Of a stretch of DNA of 64,000 bases, positions 52,534 through 61,063 are shown piece by piece (position 1 is the stretch's first letter; every line of letters starts with the position of its first letter). The notes under the pieces were generated by a model that made no database searches, had not been told where the DNA came from, and saw only the letters and a program-made list of their open reading frames with translations. The DNA lies in the NCBI RefSeq assembly GCF_030866785.1, contig NZ_CP133018.1:3658001-3722000 (forward strand). Direction: 5' to 3'. The position numbers and the translations under genes are program-made. This stretch comes from Agromyces protaetiae. Lineage in GTDB: Bacteria; Actinomycetota; Actinomycetes; Actinomycetales; Microbacteriaceae.

Positions 52534-52788
52534 TCAGTCGGATTCGCCGGGCGCGAGCCCGACCTCCTCTTCGCCCCCGCCCTCGCCGTGCAGATGGCGG
52601 ATGTCTTCGGCGACCTCGCCGGCCGTCTCGTCGGCGCGGCTGCCGGGGTCGTGACCTCCGTCGTCGAGGGACCCCGCCTGCCCTCGCCGGCCCTGCGGTC
52701 CGCCGACGATGCCGGAACCGAACGCCGCCTGGATGCCGATGCTCATCACCTCGGGCTCTTCACCGTATGCCCCGTGCCGATCGCTCAT
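52534..52788 (-). CDS. small acidic hypothetical protein
   Basis: An 84-residue hydrophilic protein, MSDRHGAYGEEPEVMSIG..., rich in Gly, Glu and Asp and without a hydrophobic core; probably disordered. The ATG at 52788 is preceded by AGGAG at a suitable distance, and the frame is open to 52534. I know no family. It lies between GNAT (same strand) and a 400-base gap, so it may be a real small gene, but coding evidence is limited to start signals and length. Confidence 0.5.
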   Translation of the reverse strand: MSDRHGAYGEEPEVMSIGIQAAFGSGIVGGPQGRRGQAGSLDDGGHDPGSRADETAGEVAEDIRHLHGEGGGEEEVGLAPGESD

Positions 52789-53188
52789 GATCACGCTCCT
52801 CGCCGTCTCGGCCGATCGTACGCCGCCGCTCGGGCGGCCACACCCCTGGCTTGCCCGCGAGACGACGTCGCGCGAGCAGTCCCCGACGCGGGCCGCGCCA
52901 GCCACACCCCGGCAGCCCCGGCAGCTCGGATGCCCCGGGGCGGGCCCGGGGCATCCGAGGTCTCTGTGGGCGTGCGCGGCCAGGCCCGCGTCGCGCAGAC
53001 GCCGGAGTTCGAGCGCGCCCGGCGGCGCCCGAGACCGAGAGGCTCACGGTCGAAGATGGCCCGTCGGCAACGGATACGCGCCGTCGGGTTTCACGACGAT
53101 GAACAGTCGGCGCCCGCGCGGATGCAGGTGGAATGCGCTCGCCCTGGAACGCGTTAGCCTCGGAAAGGACGACTGAGGAGGACCGTAG
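52789..53188. other. 400-base divergent gap with an isolated strong hairpin
   Basis: No convincing gene in any frame. CTCGGATGCCCCGG (52925-52938) and CCGGGGCATCCGAG (52946-52959) form a 14-bp perfect stem with a 7-base loop, in a place where a terminator is not expected (between divergent starts). The right end holds TAGCCT (53155-53160), a possible -10 for the F420 reductase-like gene, followed by GAGGAGG. Confidence 0.5.
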
Positions 53189-53623
53189 ATGCCGTTGCAG
53201 GGTGAGTACGCGCCGAGCACCGCCGAGTGGGCGCGGACGCAGGCCGAGACGTTCGAGCAGACCGCGGGCGCGGAGGCGAACGAGATGCAGGGCCGGCCGA
53301 TCGTCGTGCTGACGACGCTCGGTGCGAAGTCCGGCAAGCTCCGCAAGACCGCGCTCATGCGCGTCGAGCACGACGGTGAGTACGCCGTCGTCGCCTCGAA
53401 GGGTGGCGCACCCGACCAGCCCGCCTGGTACTACAACCTCGTCGCGAACCCCGGCGTCGAGCTGCAGGACGGCGCCGCGAAGCACGACTACGTCGCGCGC
53501 GAGGTTCAGGGTGCCGAGCGCGACGCCTGGTGGGCCCGCGCGAACGAGACCTGGCCGCACTACGACGAGTACCAGACGAAGACCGACCGGCAGATCCCGG
53601 TCTTCGTGCTCACGCGCGTCTGA
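53189..53623 (+). CDS. deazaflavin (F420)-dependent nitroreductase family protein (DDN-like)
   Basis: A 144-residue split-beta-barrel protein of the DDN/FDR-A family, which reduces quinones or nitro-compounds with F420H2. Family marks are [57 protein letters not shown] and a C-terminal [11 protein letters not shown]. The KSGK and KGG segments contact F420 in relatives. GAGGAGG precedes the ATG at 53189. Occurrence with cofE at the left edge makes F420 use likely. It is monocistronic and converges with the PKS operon. Confidence 0.9.
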   Translation: MPLQGEYAPSTAEWARTQAETFEQTAGAEANEMQGRPIVVLTTLGAKSGKLRKTALMRVEHDGEYAVVASKGGAPDQPAWYYNLVANPGVELQDGAAKHDYVAREVQGAERDAWWARANETWPHYDEYQTKTDRQIPVFVLTRV

Positions 53624-53733
53624 TCGGCCCGCGGCCCGTCACATCGATCACGGGGTCGAGGCGCGACGCGCGTCGAGGTCGGTCATGATCCCGACACGCG
53701 GCCTTCGACGCCTGGCGCCCATCGACGAACGGG

Positions 53734-54999
53734 TCAGAGCCGCCGCATCGTGAACGCCGACGCCAGCAGCCGGCGCATCGGCCAGACGGCGAGTACCCGG
53801 ACGAGCCGGTTCCGAGCCGCAAGTCGCACGCCGGCGGCGGGCGCGCCCATGGTCATGTTGAACGCCGCCTGCCGGGTGGCGCGGAGCGCCGCGGACCGCC
53901 GAGCCCGGTCGTAGTCCCCGAACGGGGTCGCGGGTGCACCCTCGGCGAGTGCGCGAGCGAGCTCGGCGTCGAGCCGCACGGCGTCGAGCCAGCCGAGGTT
54001 CATGCCCTGCCCGCCGATCGGGCTGACTTCGTGGGCCGCATCGCCCACGAGCGCGATGCGGCCGTGCGCGAACCGGTCGGCCAGGTGCTGACGTGCCGCG
54101 AACGCGCTCGGCTCGGTCGCGGTCGCGAGGTCGACGGATGCCTCGGTGCGCGCGGCGACGATCGTGGCCAGCGCCGCCGGGGTGAGCGGGGCGGGCGTGC
54201 GCCGCACCCAGGCCACCCATCGACGGCGCCCACCGGGCAACGGGAACGACTCGACCACGCCCGCCGGTTCGAACCGCAGCAGGGCGGTGGCCGGGGCATC
54301 CGTCGTGTCGTCGCTGTCGCCCATGATGTACTCGGCGCTGCCGCGCCGCGCCCGCCACCCGATACCGGCGAGCCCCCGCACCGTGCTGCGCACGCCGTCG
54401 GCCCCGACCACGTATCGCGCGCGCACCACCTCCATGCCGCTCGATGGGCGACTCCGCGTGCCCGTGTCGCCCGAAGGGACCTCTCCAGCTGAACGCGGAC
54501 GCGATTCCAGCGACACGGCGCGGCCATGTCCCGCGAGCGCACCCGCAGCGGCGGGCGAAGCAGCGATTCGGGCGACACCGCGAACGATCACCTCGACGCG
54601 GCCGTCGACCGTGCGCAGGCCGTCAACCGCGGTCCCCCGCCGCAGGGCGGCCGGGGCGAGCTCGGCCAGCCGGGCCTCCAGCAGCCGCTCGGTCTCGCGC
54701 TGCGGCAGCGACCAGACGTGCTCGTCGTCGAACGCGAGGCGGCCGAGCTCGCGGCCCTCGCAGGTCACGACGCCGTCGCGGATCGGCACGCCGAGGCGGC
54801 GCACGTCGGCGCCGACGCCCGCCGCGTCGAGAGCCCGCAGCCCGGGTGGATGGATGCCGATCGCGCGCGTGCGCTCGCCCGCGCCCGTACGCCGCTCCAG
54901 CACGACGACGTCGAGACCCCGCTGCGCGAGCAGGCACGCGAGCAGCAGGCCGACGGCGCCCGCGCCGACGATCGCGACGTCGTGCACCGCACCATCCAC
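53734..54999 (-). CDS. FAD-dependent oxidoreductase/hydroxylase of the type III PKS operon
   Basis: A PHBH-type (UbiH-like) flavoprotein, about 421 residues. The ADP-binding loop is VAIVGAGAVGLLLACLLAQRG; the second FAD motif is ALVGDAAHEVSPIGGQGMNLGWLDA; VVGADGVRSTVRGLAG lies between. It is last in an operon after the type III PKS and methyltransferase, the order of srsA-srsB-srsC in Streptomyces, where SrsC hydroxylates the methylated alkylresorcinol toward a quinone. The start is uncertain: GTG 54999 or 54987. The 200 bases before it hold a 19-bp direct repeat. Confidence 0.85.
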   Translation of the reverse strand: MDGAVHDVAIVGAGAVGLLLACLLAQRGLDVVVLERRTGAGERTRAIGIHPPGLRALDAAGVGADVRRLGVPIRDGVVTCEGRELGRLAFDDEHVWSLPQRETERLLEARLAELAPAALRRGTAVDGLRTVDGRVEVIVRGVARIAASPAAAGALAGHGRAVSLESRPRSAGEVPSGDTGTRSRPSSGMEVVRARYVVGADGVRSTVRGLAGIGWRARRGSAEYIMGDSDDTTDAPATALLRFEPAGVVESFPLPGGRRRWVAWVRRTPAPLTPAALATIVAARTEASVDLATATEPSAFAARQHLADRFAHGRIALVGDAAHEVSPIGGQGMNLGWLDAVRLDAELARALAEGAPATPFGDYDRARRSAALRATRQAAFNMTMGAPAAGVRLAARNRLVRVLAVWPMRRLLASAFTMRRL

Positions 55000-55125
55000 A
55001 GGCCCAGCGACCTCACGCACCGCACCATCCGCCGATCGAGGATGGAGCGCCAGCGACCGTATCGAGCCCCCGCGAGCTACGCGTTCCTCGGGACCACCGA
55101 GTCGCGAAACGCGTCCTCCTCCGTG

Positions 55126-55174
55126 GGGCGCAACCCCGCCGGCGTGCTCATCGCCGGGCGCAACCCCGCCGGCG
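55126..55174 (+). repeat. 19-bp direct repeat before the FAD oxidoreductase gene
   Basis: GGGCGCAACCCCGCCGGCG at 55126-55144 and again at 55156-55174, a 30-bp period, in the non-coding gap (55000-55199) between methyltransferase and oxidoreductase genes. No clear function. Confidence 0.75.
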
Positions 55175-55199
55175 GGCCGACCCGCGGAACCACGACCCG

Positions 55200-56000
55200 T
55201 CACAGGGGCGCCTCCCAGACGACCTCCAGCCGCGATGGGAAGCCGCGGCGGACGCGCCAGCCCGGTGGCAGCGCCGCGGCGAGCTCGGCCGCCGTGTGAC
55301 TGCGGCGGATCGAGGTCAGCCCGTCGGGCCTGATGAAGGACCCGCGCAGCAGGTTCGGCTCGAACGGCAGCGTGCCGAGCCAGAACGCCGCATACCCGTG
55401 CCGTGTGCGCTCGATGTCGCCGTGCACGGCCACGCCTCCCGGGGCGACGAGCCGTTCGGAGTCCGCGAGCAGCGCACCGAGCTCGCGACCGTCGAGATGG
55501 TGCAGCACATGGTTCGAGGTGACCACGTCGAACCAGTCGCCGGCGGTCACGAGCTCGCGGGTCGACACGCCCCGCAGCTCGAGGCCCGGCATCGGCGGGC
55601 GGCGCCGGGCGAAGTCGATCGCTCGCTCGTCCGGGTCGATCGCCACGATCTCCAGCGGCAGGCCGTCGGCGTGCGCCCAGCGCAGCAGCCGGCGCGGCAG
55701 ATCGGCGCCGCCGGTGCCCACGTCGAGCAGCCGGCCGATGTCGCCGACCGCAGCGCGGCGCCGCAGCCGCGGCCGGATCCAGCTGCGGTACACCGCGCGC
55801 TGGCCGGAGACCACGGCGTTCACGAGCCCGAACCGTTCGTAGGTGCGCTCGAGCATGGCGGGGTCGCACGCGGGGTCGTCCATGAGCTCACGCGCGGCGT
55901 CGTCGCGTGCGGCCAGCCCGCGGCGCGACGCTCCGCCCGAGGCATCCGCCCGCTCGTCGCGCCCACCGGCGCCGCGCGAGGCGCGTGCCCCGGTCGCCAC
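55200..56000 (-). CDS. SAM-dependent methyltransferase of the type III PKS operon
   Basis: A class I methyltransferase, 266 residues. SAM loop RLLDVGTGGADLPRRLL, acidic strand end EIVAIDPDERAI, and VVTSNHVLHHLDGRELGALLADSERLVAPGG are typical. The first 40 residues are low-complexity, and ATG 55883 is an alternative start. GTG 56000 begins one base after the PKS stop, so translation is coupled. By analogy with SrsB it would methylate an alkylresorcinol made by the PKS. Confidence 0.85.
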   Translation of the reverse strand: MATGARASRGAGGRDERADASGGASRRGLAARDDAARELMDDPACDPAMLERTYERFGLVNAVVSGQRAVYRSWIRPRLRRRAAVGDIGRLLDVGTGGADLPRRLLRWAHADGLPLEIVAIDPDERAIDFARRRPPMPGLELRGVSTRELVTAGDWFDVVTSNHVLHHLDGRELGALLADSERLVAPGGVAVHGDIERTRHGYAAFWLGTLPFEPNLLRGSFIRPDGLTSIRRSHTAAELAAALPPGWRVRRGFPSRLEVVWEAPL

Positions 56001-56001
56001 C

Positions 56002-57144
56002 TCAGCCCCGCACCGTGAGCAGCGCCGACTCCACGGTCAGCCCTGGGCCGAACGCCATCGCGGCGACCCGATCGCCGTCGGCGGCGTCGGCCTGGTCGAG
56101 GATCCGGCGGAGCACGAACAGCACCGTCGCGCTCGACATGTTGCCGTACTCGTGCAGGATCCCGCGGGCCGGCGCGAGCTGCGCCTCGGTCAGCACGAGC
56201 CGGGACTCCACCTTGTCGAGGATGCTGCGCCCGCCCGGATGGATCGCCCAGTGCTCGATCGCCTCGCTCGAGGCATCCGTCTCGAGCGCCGTGACGAGCG
56301 CCTCTTCCGCCTCGAACAGCGGCTCGAGCGCCCCGGTGACGTGCTCGTCGATGATCGAGGGGACCGCGTTGGAGAGCACCATCTCGAAGCCGTGGTCCCC
56401 GATCTTCCACGCCATATCACCCTCACCGACCGGCGTGATCCGGGTCGCGAACCGGTCGAGGTCGAGCGCGCGCTCCCCGGGTTCGAGCGGCCGCGCCGTG
56501 ACGATGCCCGCTCCCGCACCGTCGGCGAACAGCGACGAGGCGACGATCGTGTCCGGGTCGTTCGACGACCGCAGGTGCAGCGTGCACAACTCGACGCTGA
56601 CGACCAGCACCACGGCCGTGGCATCCGCCTCACACACCTGCTTCGCCAGCCGCAGCGCCGGAATCGACGCGTAGCAGCCCATGAACCCGAGGTGGTAGCG
56701 CTGCACGCCCGCCGGCAGGCCGAGATCGCGCGCGAGCACATAGTCGGGTCCGGGGGCGTAGAAGCCCGTGCAGGACACGGTGATCACATGGGTGACGTCG
56801 CCGGCCTCGATGCCGGGCGTCGCCTCGAGCGCGGCGCGACCGGCCTCGAGGTACAGGCGGCTCGCGTGCTCCGCGTAGAGCTCGTTGCGCGCCTTCGTCC
56901 CGGGCATCAGCAGGTCGCCGCTCTCGACATCGAAGAACACCGGCTCGTCGGGGTGCGCCTCGCGGTTCAGCTCCTCGATCACGGTGTAGCGGGTCGCGAT
57001 GCCCGACACATTGAACGACGTCGGGATGATCCGCTGCGCGAGCCGGTTCAGGCCCGGCTGCGCCGAGAACACGTCGCGCACTTCCTCCTGTACGAGCACG
57101 GTCGGGGGCACGACGGTGGACAGGCCTCGCAACGCAACGGTCAT
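56002..57144 (-). CDS. type III polyketide synthase
   Basis: A 380-residue chalcone-synthase-like homodimeric enzyme that extends acyl-CoA starters with malonyl-type units, without carrier proteins. The catalytic triad is visible: Cys in VSCTGFYAPGPD (about residue 125), His in AIHPGGRSILD and Asn in YGNMSSATVLF. GFMGCYASIPALRLA and FADGAGAGIV are further family marks. With the methyltransferase and FAD hydroxylase it forms an Srs-like operon, so alkylresorcinol or pyrone phenolic lipids are expected. The ATG at 57144 is preceded by TACCAT after five bases. Confidence 0.93.
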   Translation of the reverse strand: MTVALRGLSTVVPPTVLVQEEVRDVFSAQPGLNRLAQRIIPTSFNVSGIATRYTVIEELNREAHPDEPVFFDVESGDLLMPGTKARNELYAEHASRLYLEAGRAALEATPGIEAGDVTHVITVSCTGFYAPGPDYVLARDLGLPAGVQRYHLGFMGCYASIPALRLAKQVCEADATAVVLVVSVELCTLHLRSSNDPDTIVASSLFADGAGAGIVTARPLEPGERALDLDRFATRITPVGEGDMAWKIGDHGFEMVLSNAVPSIIDEHVTGALEPLFEAEEALVTALETDASSEAIEHWAIHPGGRSILDKVESRLVLTEAQLAPARGILHEYGNMSSATVLFVLRRILDQADAADGDRVAAMAFGPGLTVESALLTVRG

Positions 57145-57269
57145 GCCTGATGGTATGTGTGCCTGCACCACCGCGGGCAAGGGGTGGACACCCTCGCCGC
57201 CAGCCCCTAACAGGGTTGCACGCCCGGAGCCTCGGCGTCGTCGACGAGGCATCCGGGCGTCGTCTCGCG

Positions 57270-57593
57270 TCAGCCGATGAGCTTCGCCTTGGCGGCGGCG
57301 AACTCCGCGTCGGAGAGGATGCCCTGCTCCTTCAGCGAGGCGAGCTTCTGCAGCTCGGCGACCAGGTCGACGCCGCCCGGGGGCGGAGTCTGCTGGGTCG
57401 CGGCCTGCTGCGCGGCGGCCTGCTCGGCCTGCGCCTGCTGGGCGGCGTACTGCTCTTGATACTGTTCGTCGGCCTTGCGCTGCTGATGCCGGGCGACGCC
57501 GCCCGATACAGCGGTCGCGGTGCCCGCGACCACCGCGGTGCGCGCGGCCATGCCGATGAGCCCCGGCCTTCCGGCCCTTCTGATGAACGGCAT
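57270..57593 (-). CDS. SHOCT domain protein
   Basis: A 107-residue protein. A basic N-terminus and short hydrophobic segment (AARTAVVAGTATAVSGGVA) are followed by a Gln/Ala-rich coiled coil (about 38-68) and a C-terminal SHOCT motif, LVAELQKLASLKEQGILSDAEFAAAKAKLIG. SHOCT is a short oligomerisation or binding module. The ATG follows GAGGAGGG. It is 61 bases downstream of the DUF6325 gene on the same strand; the two are often adjacent in this group of bacteria. Confidence 0.9.
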   Translation of the reverse strand: MPFIRRAGRPGLIGMAARTAVVAGTATAVSGGVARHQQRKADEQYQEQYAAQQAQAEQAAAQQAATQQTPPPGGVDLVAELQKLASLKEQGILSDAEFAAAKAKLIG

Positions 57594-57654
57594 GTCGCCC
57601 TCCTCGGTGTGTACGGTCTCGACGCTGTTCGACGCACTCGCGCTACGCGGGCAC

Positions 57655-58080
57655 CTATTCGCTCGCCGCAGCGAGCACCGCGTTGACCACGGGCGCGGGG
57701 ATCCGCTCGGCGTGCAGCATCACCCCGCCTGATTCGGCGAACCTCGAGGCGAGTCGTTTCGCCCACACGAGTTCGACCGCGAGCACCGCCGCGGACGTGC
57801 CCGGCGGGATCACCTCGCCGAGATCGGCGTAGTCGTCTTCGCCGACGAGACCGCTTGCCACGAGCTCGATCTCGGTGATGTCGACCTCGTCGCCGAGGTC
57901 TTCGAACTCGATCGCGTCGAGGTTGCCGTCGGCGTCGCGCGAGATGATCACCGCGTCGAGCAGGCGGATGTCGCCGGCCTCGACGAGATCGGCGATGGCG
58001 TCGAAGGTGGGAGCGTCCGGGCGTTCGCCCTCGAATCCGACGACGAGGATCTCTACGGGTCCGTACTCGAAATCAGCCAT
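57655..58080 (-). CDS. DUF6325 family protein
   Basis: A 141-residue acidic cytosolic protein. FEYGPVEILVVGFEGERPD opens the family signature, and LVEAGDIRLLDAVIISRDADGNLDAIEFEDL follows; the C-terminal half (GTSAAVLAVELVWAKRLASRFAESGGVMLHAERIP) is helical with an AVL/W core. Function unknown; DUF6325 proteins accompany SHOCT proteins and may form a membrane-linked pair. GGGGGAG precedes the ATG. It is divergent from the DUF2252 gene. Confidence 0.85.
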   Translation of the reverse strand: MADFEYGPVEILVVGFEGERPDAPTFDAIADLVEAGDIRLLDAVIISRDADGNLDAIEFEDLGDEVDITEIELVASGLVGEDDYADLGEVIPPGTSAAVLAVELVWAKRLASRFAESGGVMLHAERIPAPVVNAVLAAASE

Positions 58081-58208
58081 GAGCTCCCCCTCGCCAGAAC
58101 GCCGGATGCAGGTGAAGAGTATCGCTCAAATTCGGTTCGCGGTAGAGGCAGCCGCGCTCGTATCATGCAGTCAGACGCCACCACCGCTCGTGGTCCGAGG
58201 GGGTAACC

Positions 58209-59636
58209 ATGGACACCGGTTTCGCCACGCTCAGCACCGATCCTGCGACGACCACGCGACACCGCAAGGCGCGTCGAGCGGCGGGCCGCGCGGCGCGGAC
58301 CGACGCGCCGATCGAGGCGCAGGCCGAACTGGGTTCGGGCGAGCGCGACGCCGTCGCGATCCTCGAATCCCAGGCCCTCACACGCGTGCCCGACCTGATC
58401 GCGATCCGATACGGCCGAATGGGCGCGTCGCCCTTCGCGTTCCTCCGAGGCTCCGCCGCGGTCATGGCCGGCGACCTGCGCGAGCGGCCGTCGAGTGGGA
58501 TCACGTCGCAGCTCTGCGGCGACGCGCACCTCGCCAATGTCGGCCTGTACGCGTCGCCCGAGCGGTCGCTCGTGCTCGATCTCAACGACTTCGACGAGAC
58601 CGCGACCGGTCCGTTCGAATGGGACGTCAAGCGCATGGCCGCGAGCTTCGAGGTCGCCGCCAGGGCCCGCGGGTTCGAAGACGACCTGCGTCGGCGCATC
58701 GTCGAACGGATGGTCCGGGCCTATGCCACCGCGATCGACGAGGCCGCCCGGACCCCGACGATGACGCTGTTCTCGTCGCACGTCGACGCGCGATCCGCGC
58801 TGTCGACGATGTCGGCACGATTGCCGGCACGCGCGGCGAAGCGAGGCGCGAAGCTGATCGAGAAGACCGTCGGCCGCGACAGCCGCAGCGCGGCGGCATC
58901 GCTCGCGGAAGAGGTCGACGGGGAGCTCCGATTCCGCCTCGATGCACCGCTGGTGCTGCCGTTGCGGCATCTCATCGAGCGGCAGGGGGCCGATCCGGAC
59001 GTCCTGCGCGAACGGCTCGCCGCGATCCTCGCCGGGTACGAGACGTCGCTGCCGCCGCACCGTCGCAGCATCCTCGCGCGGTATCGGCCGGTGGACCTCG
59101 CGTTGAAGGTGGTCGGGGTCGGCAGCGTCGGCACAAGGGCCTGGATCGTGCTGCTGCGCGGCAATGGCGCGAACGATCTGCTGGTACTGCAGGCGAAGGA
59201 GGCGCAACGCTCGGTGCTGGAGCCGGATGATGCACCGAGCGCCTACGCGCATCAGGGCCGTCGCGTGGTCGAGGGAGCGCATCTCATGCAGGCGCTGAGC
59301 GATGTGCTGCTCGGCTGGACGAGCGCCGAAGGGCTCGACGGTCGGCACCGCGACTTCTATGTGCGACAGTTCCGGGACTGGAAGGGCTCGTTCGCCCCGG
59401 AACGCATGGAGCCCGACACGATGCTGCTGTACGCCGAGTACTGCGCCCTCGTGCTCGCGCGGGCGCACGCGCGCGGCGGCGATGCGGCGGCGATCTCCGG
59501 CTACGTCGGCGGCGGGCGCGGTTTCGCGGCCGCCCTGGCGACGTTCGCCTCCGCGTACGCGGACCGCACCGAGGCCGACCACGCGGCGCTCCTCGCCGCG
59601 GTCGAGTCCGGCCGTCTCGAGTCGCAGATCGCATAG
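58209..59636 (+). CDS. DUF2252 domain protein
   Basis: A 475-residue cytosolic protein with a kinase-like fold. Signature segments: RMGASPFAFLRGSAAVMAGDL, SQLCGDAHLANVGLYASPE, VLDLNDFDETATGPFEWDVKRMAASFEVA, KVVGVGSVGTRAWIVLLRG, LQAKEAQRSVLEP and YAEYCALVLARAHARGGD. The GDAHLxN and NDFDET motifs resemble catalytic and metal loops of aminoglycoside-phosphotransferase-like enzymes, but no substrate is known. GAGGGGGT precedes the ATG. It is monocistronic and converges with the AI-2E transporter gene. Confidence 0.9.
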   Translation: MDTGFATLSTDPATTTRHRKARRAAGRAARTDAPIEAQAELGSGERDAVAILESQALTRVPDLIAIRYGRMGASPFAFLRGSAAVMAGDLRERPSSGITSQLCGDAHLANVGLYASPERSLVLDLNDFDETATGPFEWDVKRMAASFEVAARARGFEDDLRRRIVERMVRAYATAIDEAARTPTMTLFSSHVDARSALSTMSARLPARAAKRGAKLIEKTVGRDSRSAAASLAEEVDGELRFRLDAPLVLPLRHLIERQGADPDVLRERLAAILAGYETSLPPHRRSILARYRPVDLALKVVGVGSVGTRAWIVLLRGNGANDLLVLQAKEAQRSVLEPDDAPSAYAHQGRRVVEGAHLMQALSDVLLGWTSAEGLDGRHRDFYVRQFRDWKGSFAPERMEPDTMLLYAEYCALVLARAHARGGDAAAISGYVGGGRGFAAALATFASAYADRTEADHAALLAAVESGRLESQIA

Positions 59637-59683
59637 CCGTTCCGCCGGGCGGAGCGAGCCCAGCGGCATCGACCGACGTCACC

Positions 59684-59731
59684 GCGGCGACGCGGCGACG
59701 CGGCGACGCGGCGACGCGGCGACGCGGCGAC
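59684..59731 (+). repeat. six perfect 8-bp tandem repeats
   Basis: GCGGCGAC six times without change (59684-59731) in the 121-base gap between convergent genes. It is followed by two copies of CACGACCGCCGGC. Eight is not a multiple of three, but no coding frame is affected. Likely hypervariable by slippage. Confidence 0.92.
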
Positions 59732-59757
59732 ACGACCGCCGGCGCACGACCGCCGGC

Positions 59758-60957
59758 TTACGCCCCGGCTGCGTCCTCGGGGTGCCGCCGCCCACGCCGC
59801 TCGGCCTTGGCCGCGGCATCCTCGGCGTCCATGACGCGTCTCGCCTGGTTCAGGTCGCCGAGCGCGGGCCTGATCCACGCGTTCGCCGGATTCGAGTCGA
59901 CGAGCAGCATGCGCACCAGCAATGTCAACGGGATCGCGAGGATCGCCCCGATCGGGCCGAGCACCACGGCCCAGAACAGCACCGAGAAGAACGTCAGCGA
60001 CTGGCTCAGCGCGACCGCGTTGCCGACCACCCGCGGCTGGATGATCGACTGGATGATCCCGTTCACGAGGCCGTAGACCACGATCACGGCGATCACCAGC
60101 GGCCAGCCGCCGACGAGCGCGGCGAACACGATGGGGGGCACGATCGCGATGAAGTACCCGATGTTCGGGATGAAGCTGCAGATGAACGCGAGCAGCCCCC
60201 AGAGCGCGGCGCCCGGCACGCCCAGGATCACCAACGCGATCCAGTTCACGAGTCCCTGCGCGGCGCCGAGCACGGTGGTCACCACCATGTAGCGGCGCAC
60301 CCCGAACGTGTAGCCGACGGATGCCTCGGCGAGGAGTGGCTTCCGCGTCCTGAGGTCGCGCGTGAGCGTCTTCGCGTACGACGCGTCCATCGCCATCAGG
60401 ATCAGCATGGTGACGAGGATCACGACCCCGCTCAGCAGGCTCGCCGCGCTGCCCAGCACGCCACCGAGCACGCCCGCGATCGCGCCGGGATCGAGGCCCG
60501 ACACGATGCTCTGCACCTGCGCCTGCCCGAACCCGATGCTCGCGAGCCACTCGCCGAAGCCGTCGACCCAGGACTGCAGCTGATCCGTGTACTGCGGCAG
60601 CAGCGCCGCGAACTGCCCGAACGACACGACCAGCGCCCCCGCGAACGCGCCGAGCAGCAGCACGACCGCGAGGATCACCGCGACACTCGCGACCCCCCGC
60701 GGGACGCCGTGTCGTTCGAGCCACGACCGGATCGGATAGACGCAGATCGTGAGCACGAGCGCGAAGAACGACAGCGCGAAGATCGTGCCGATCGCCGCCA
60801 GCCCGAACGCGGCGACGGTCGCGCCCCCGAGCCCGAGCAGGATGAACGCCGTGCGGTGCGGCGGCGGCGGCGCCTCAGCAGCGGCGACCGGATCGCCGGG
60901 CGGCTGCGGCGCGCGCTGACTCTCGGGGGACGGGGGCTTCTTCCGGTTCCACCACAT
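59758..60957 (-). CDS. AI-2E family transporter
   Basis: A 399-residue membrane protein of the AI-2E/PerM family. A Pro-rich cytoplasmic N-terminus is followed by two to three helices, a central hydrophilic part (about 125-195), and further helices with the family marks GLVNWIALVILGVPGAALWGLLAFICSFIPNIGYFIAIVPP and LSQSLTFFSVLFWAVVLGPIGAILAIPLTLL. Members export small molecules or ions; autoinducer-2 export is shown only for TqsA. AGAGGAG precedes the ATG. A charged 35-residue tail follows. Confidence 0.92.
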   Translation of the reverse strand: MWWNRKKPPSPESQRAPQPPGDPVAAAEAPPPPHRTAFILLGLGGATVAAFGLAAIGTIFALSFFALVLTICVYPIRSWLERHGVPRGVASVAVILAVVLLLGAFAGALVVSFGQFAALLPQYTDQLQSWVDGFGEWLASIGFGQAQVQSIVSGLDPGAIAGVLGGVLGSAASLLSGVVILVTMLILMAMDASYAKTLTRDLRTRKPLLAEASVGYTFGVRRYMVVTTVLGAAQGLVNWIALVILGVPGAALWGLLAFICSFIPNIGYFIAIVPPIVFAALVGGWPLVIAVIVVYGLVNGIIQSIIQPRVVGNAVALSQSLTFFSVLFWAVVLGPIGAILAIPLTLLVRMLLVDSNPANAWIRPALGDLNQARRVMDAEDAAAKAERRGRRHPEDAAGA

Positions 60958-61063
60958 CTCGACTCCTCTCGAGAGTCACCGCAGCAGGCCGCAGTTCGGC
61001 TGATGCCGATGATGGCGCAACTCCGCGCCCGCCGCCATCACCGAACGCCCGGTGCAGCACGGC

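Noticed and set aside
59684..59731. CRISPR array
   Set aside because: Contiguous 8-bp units without spacers, and no cas genes anywhere in the window. The Ig-gene repeats are likewise coding repeats.
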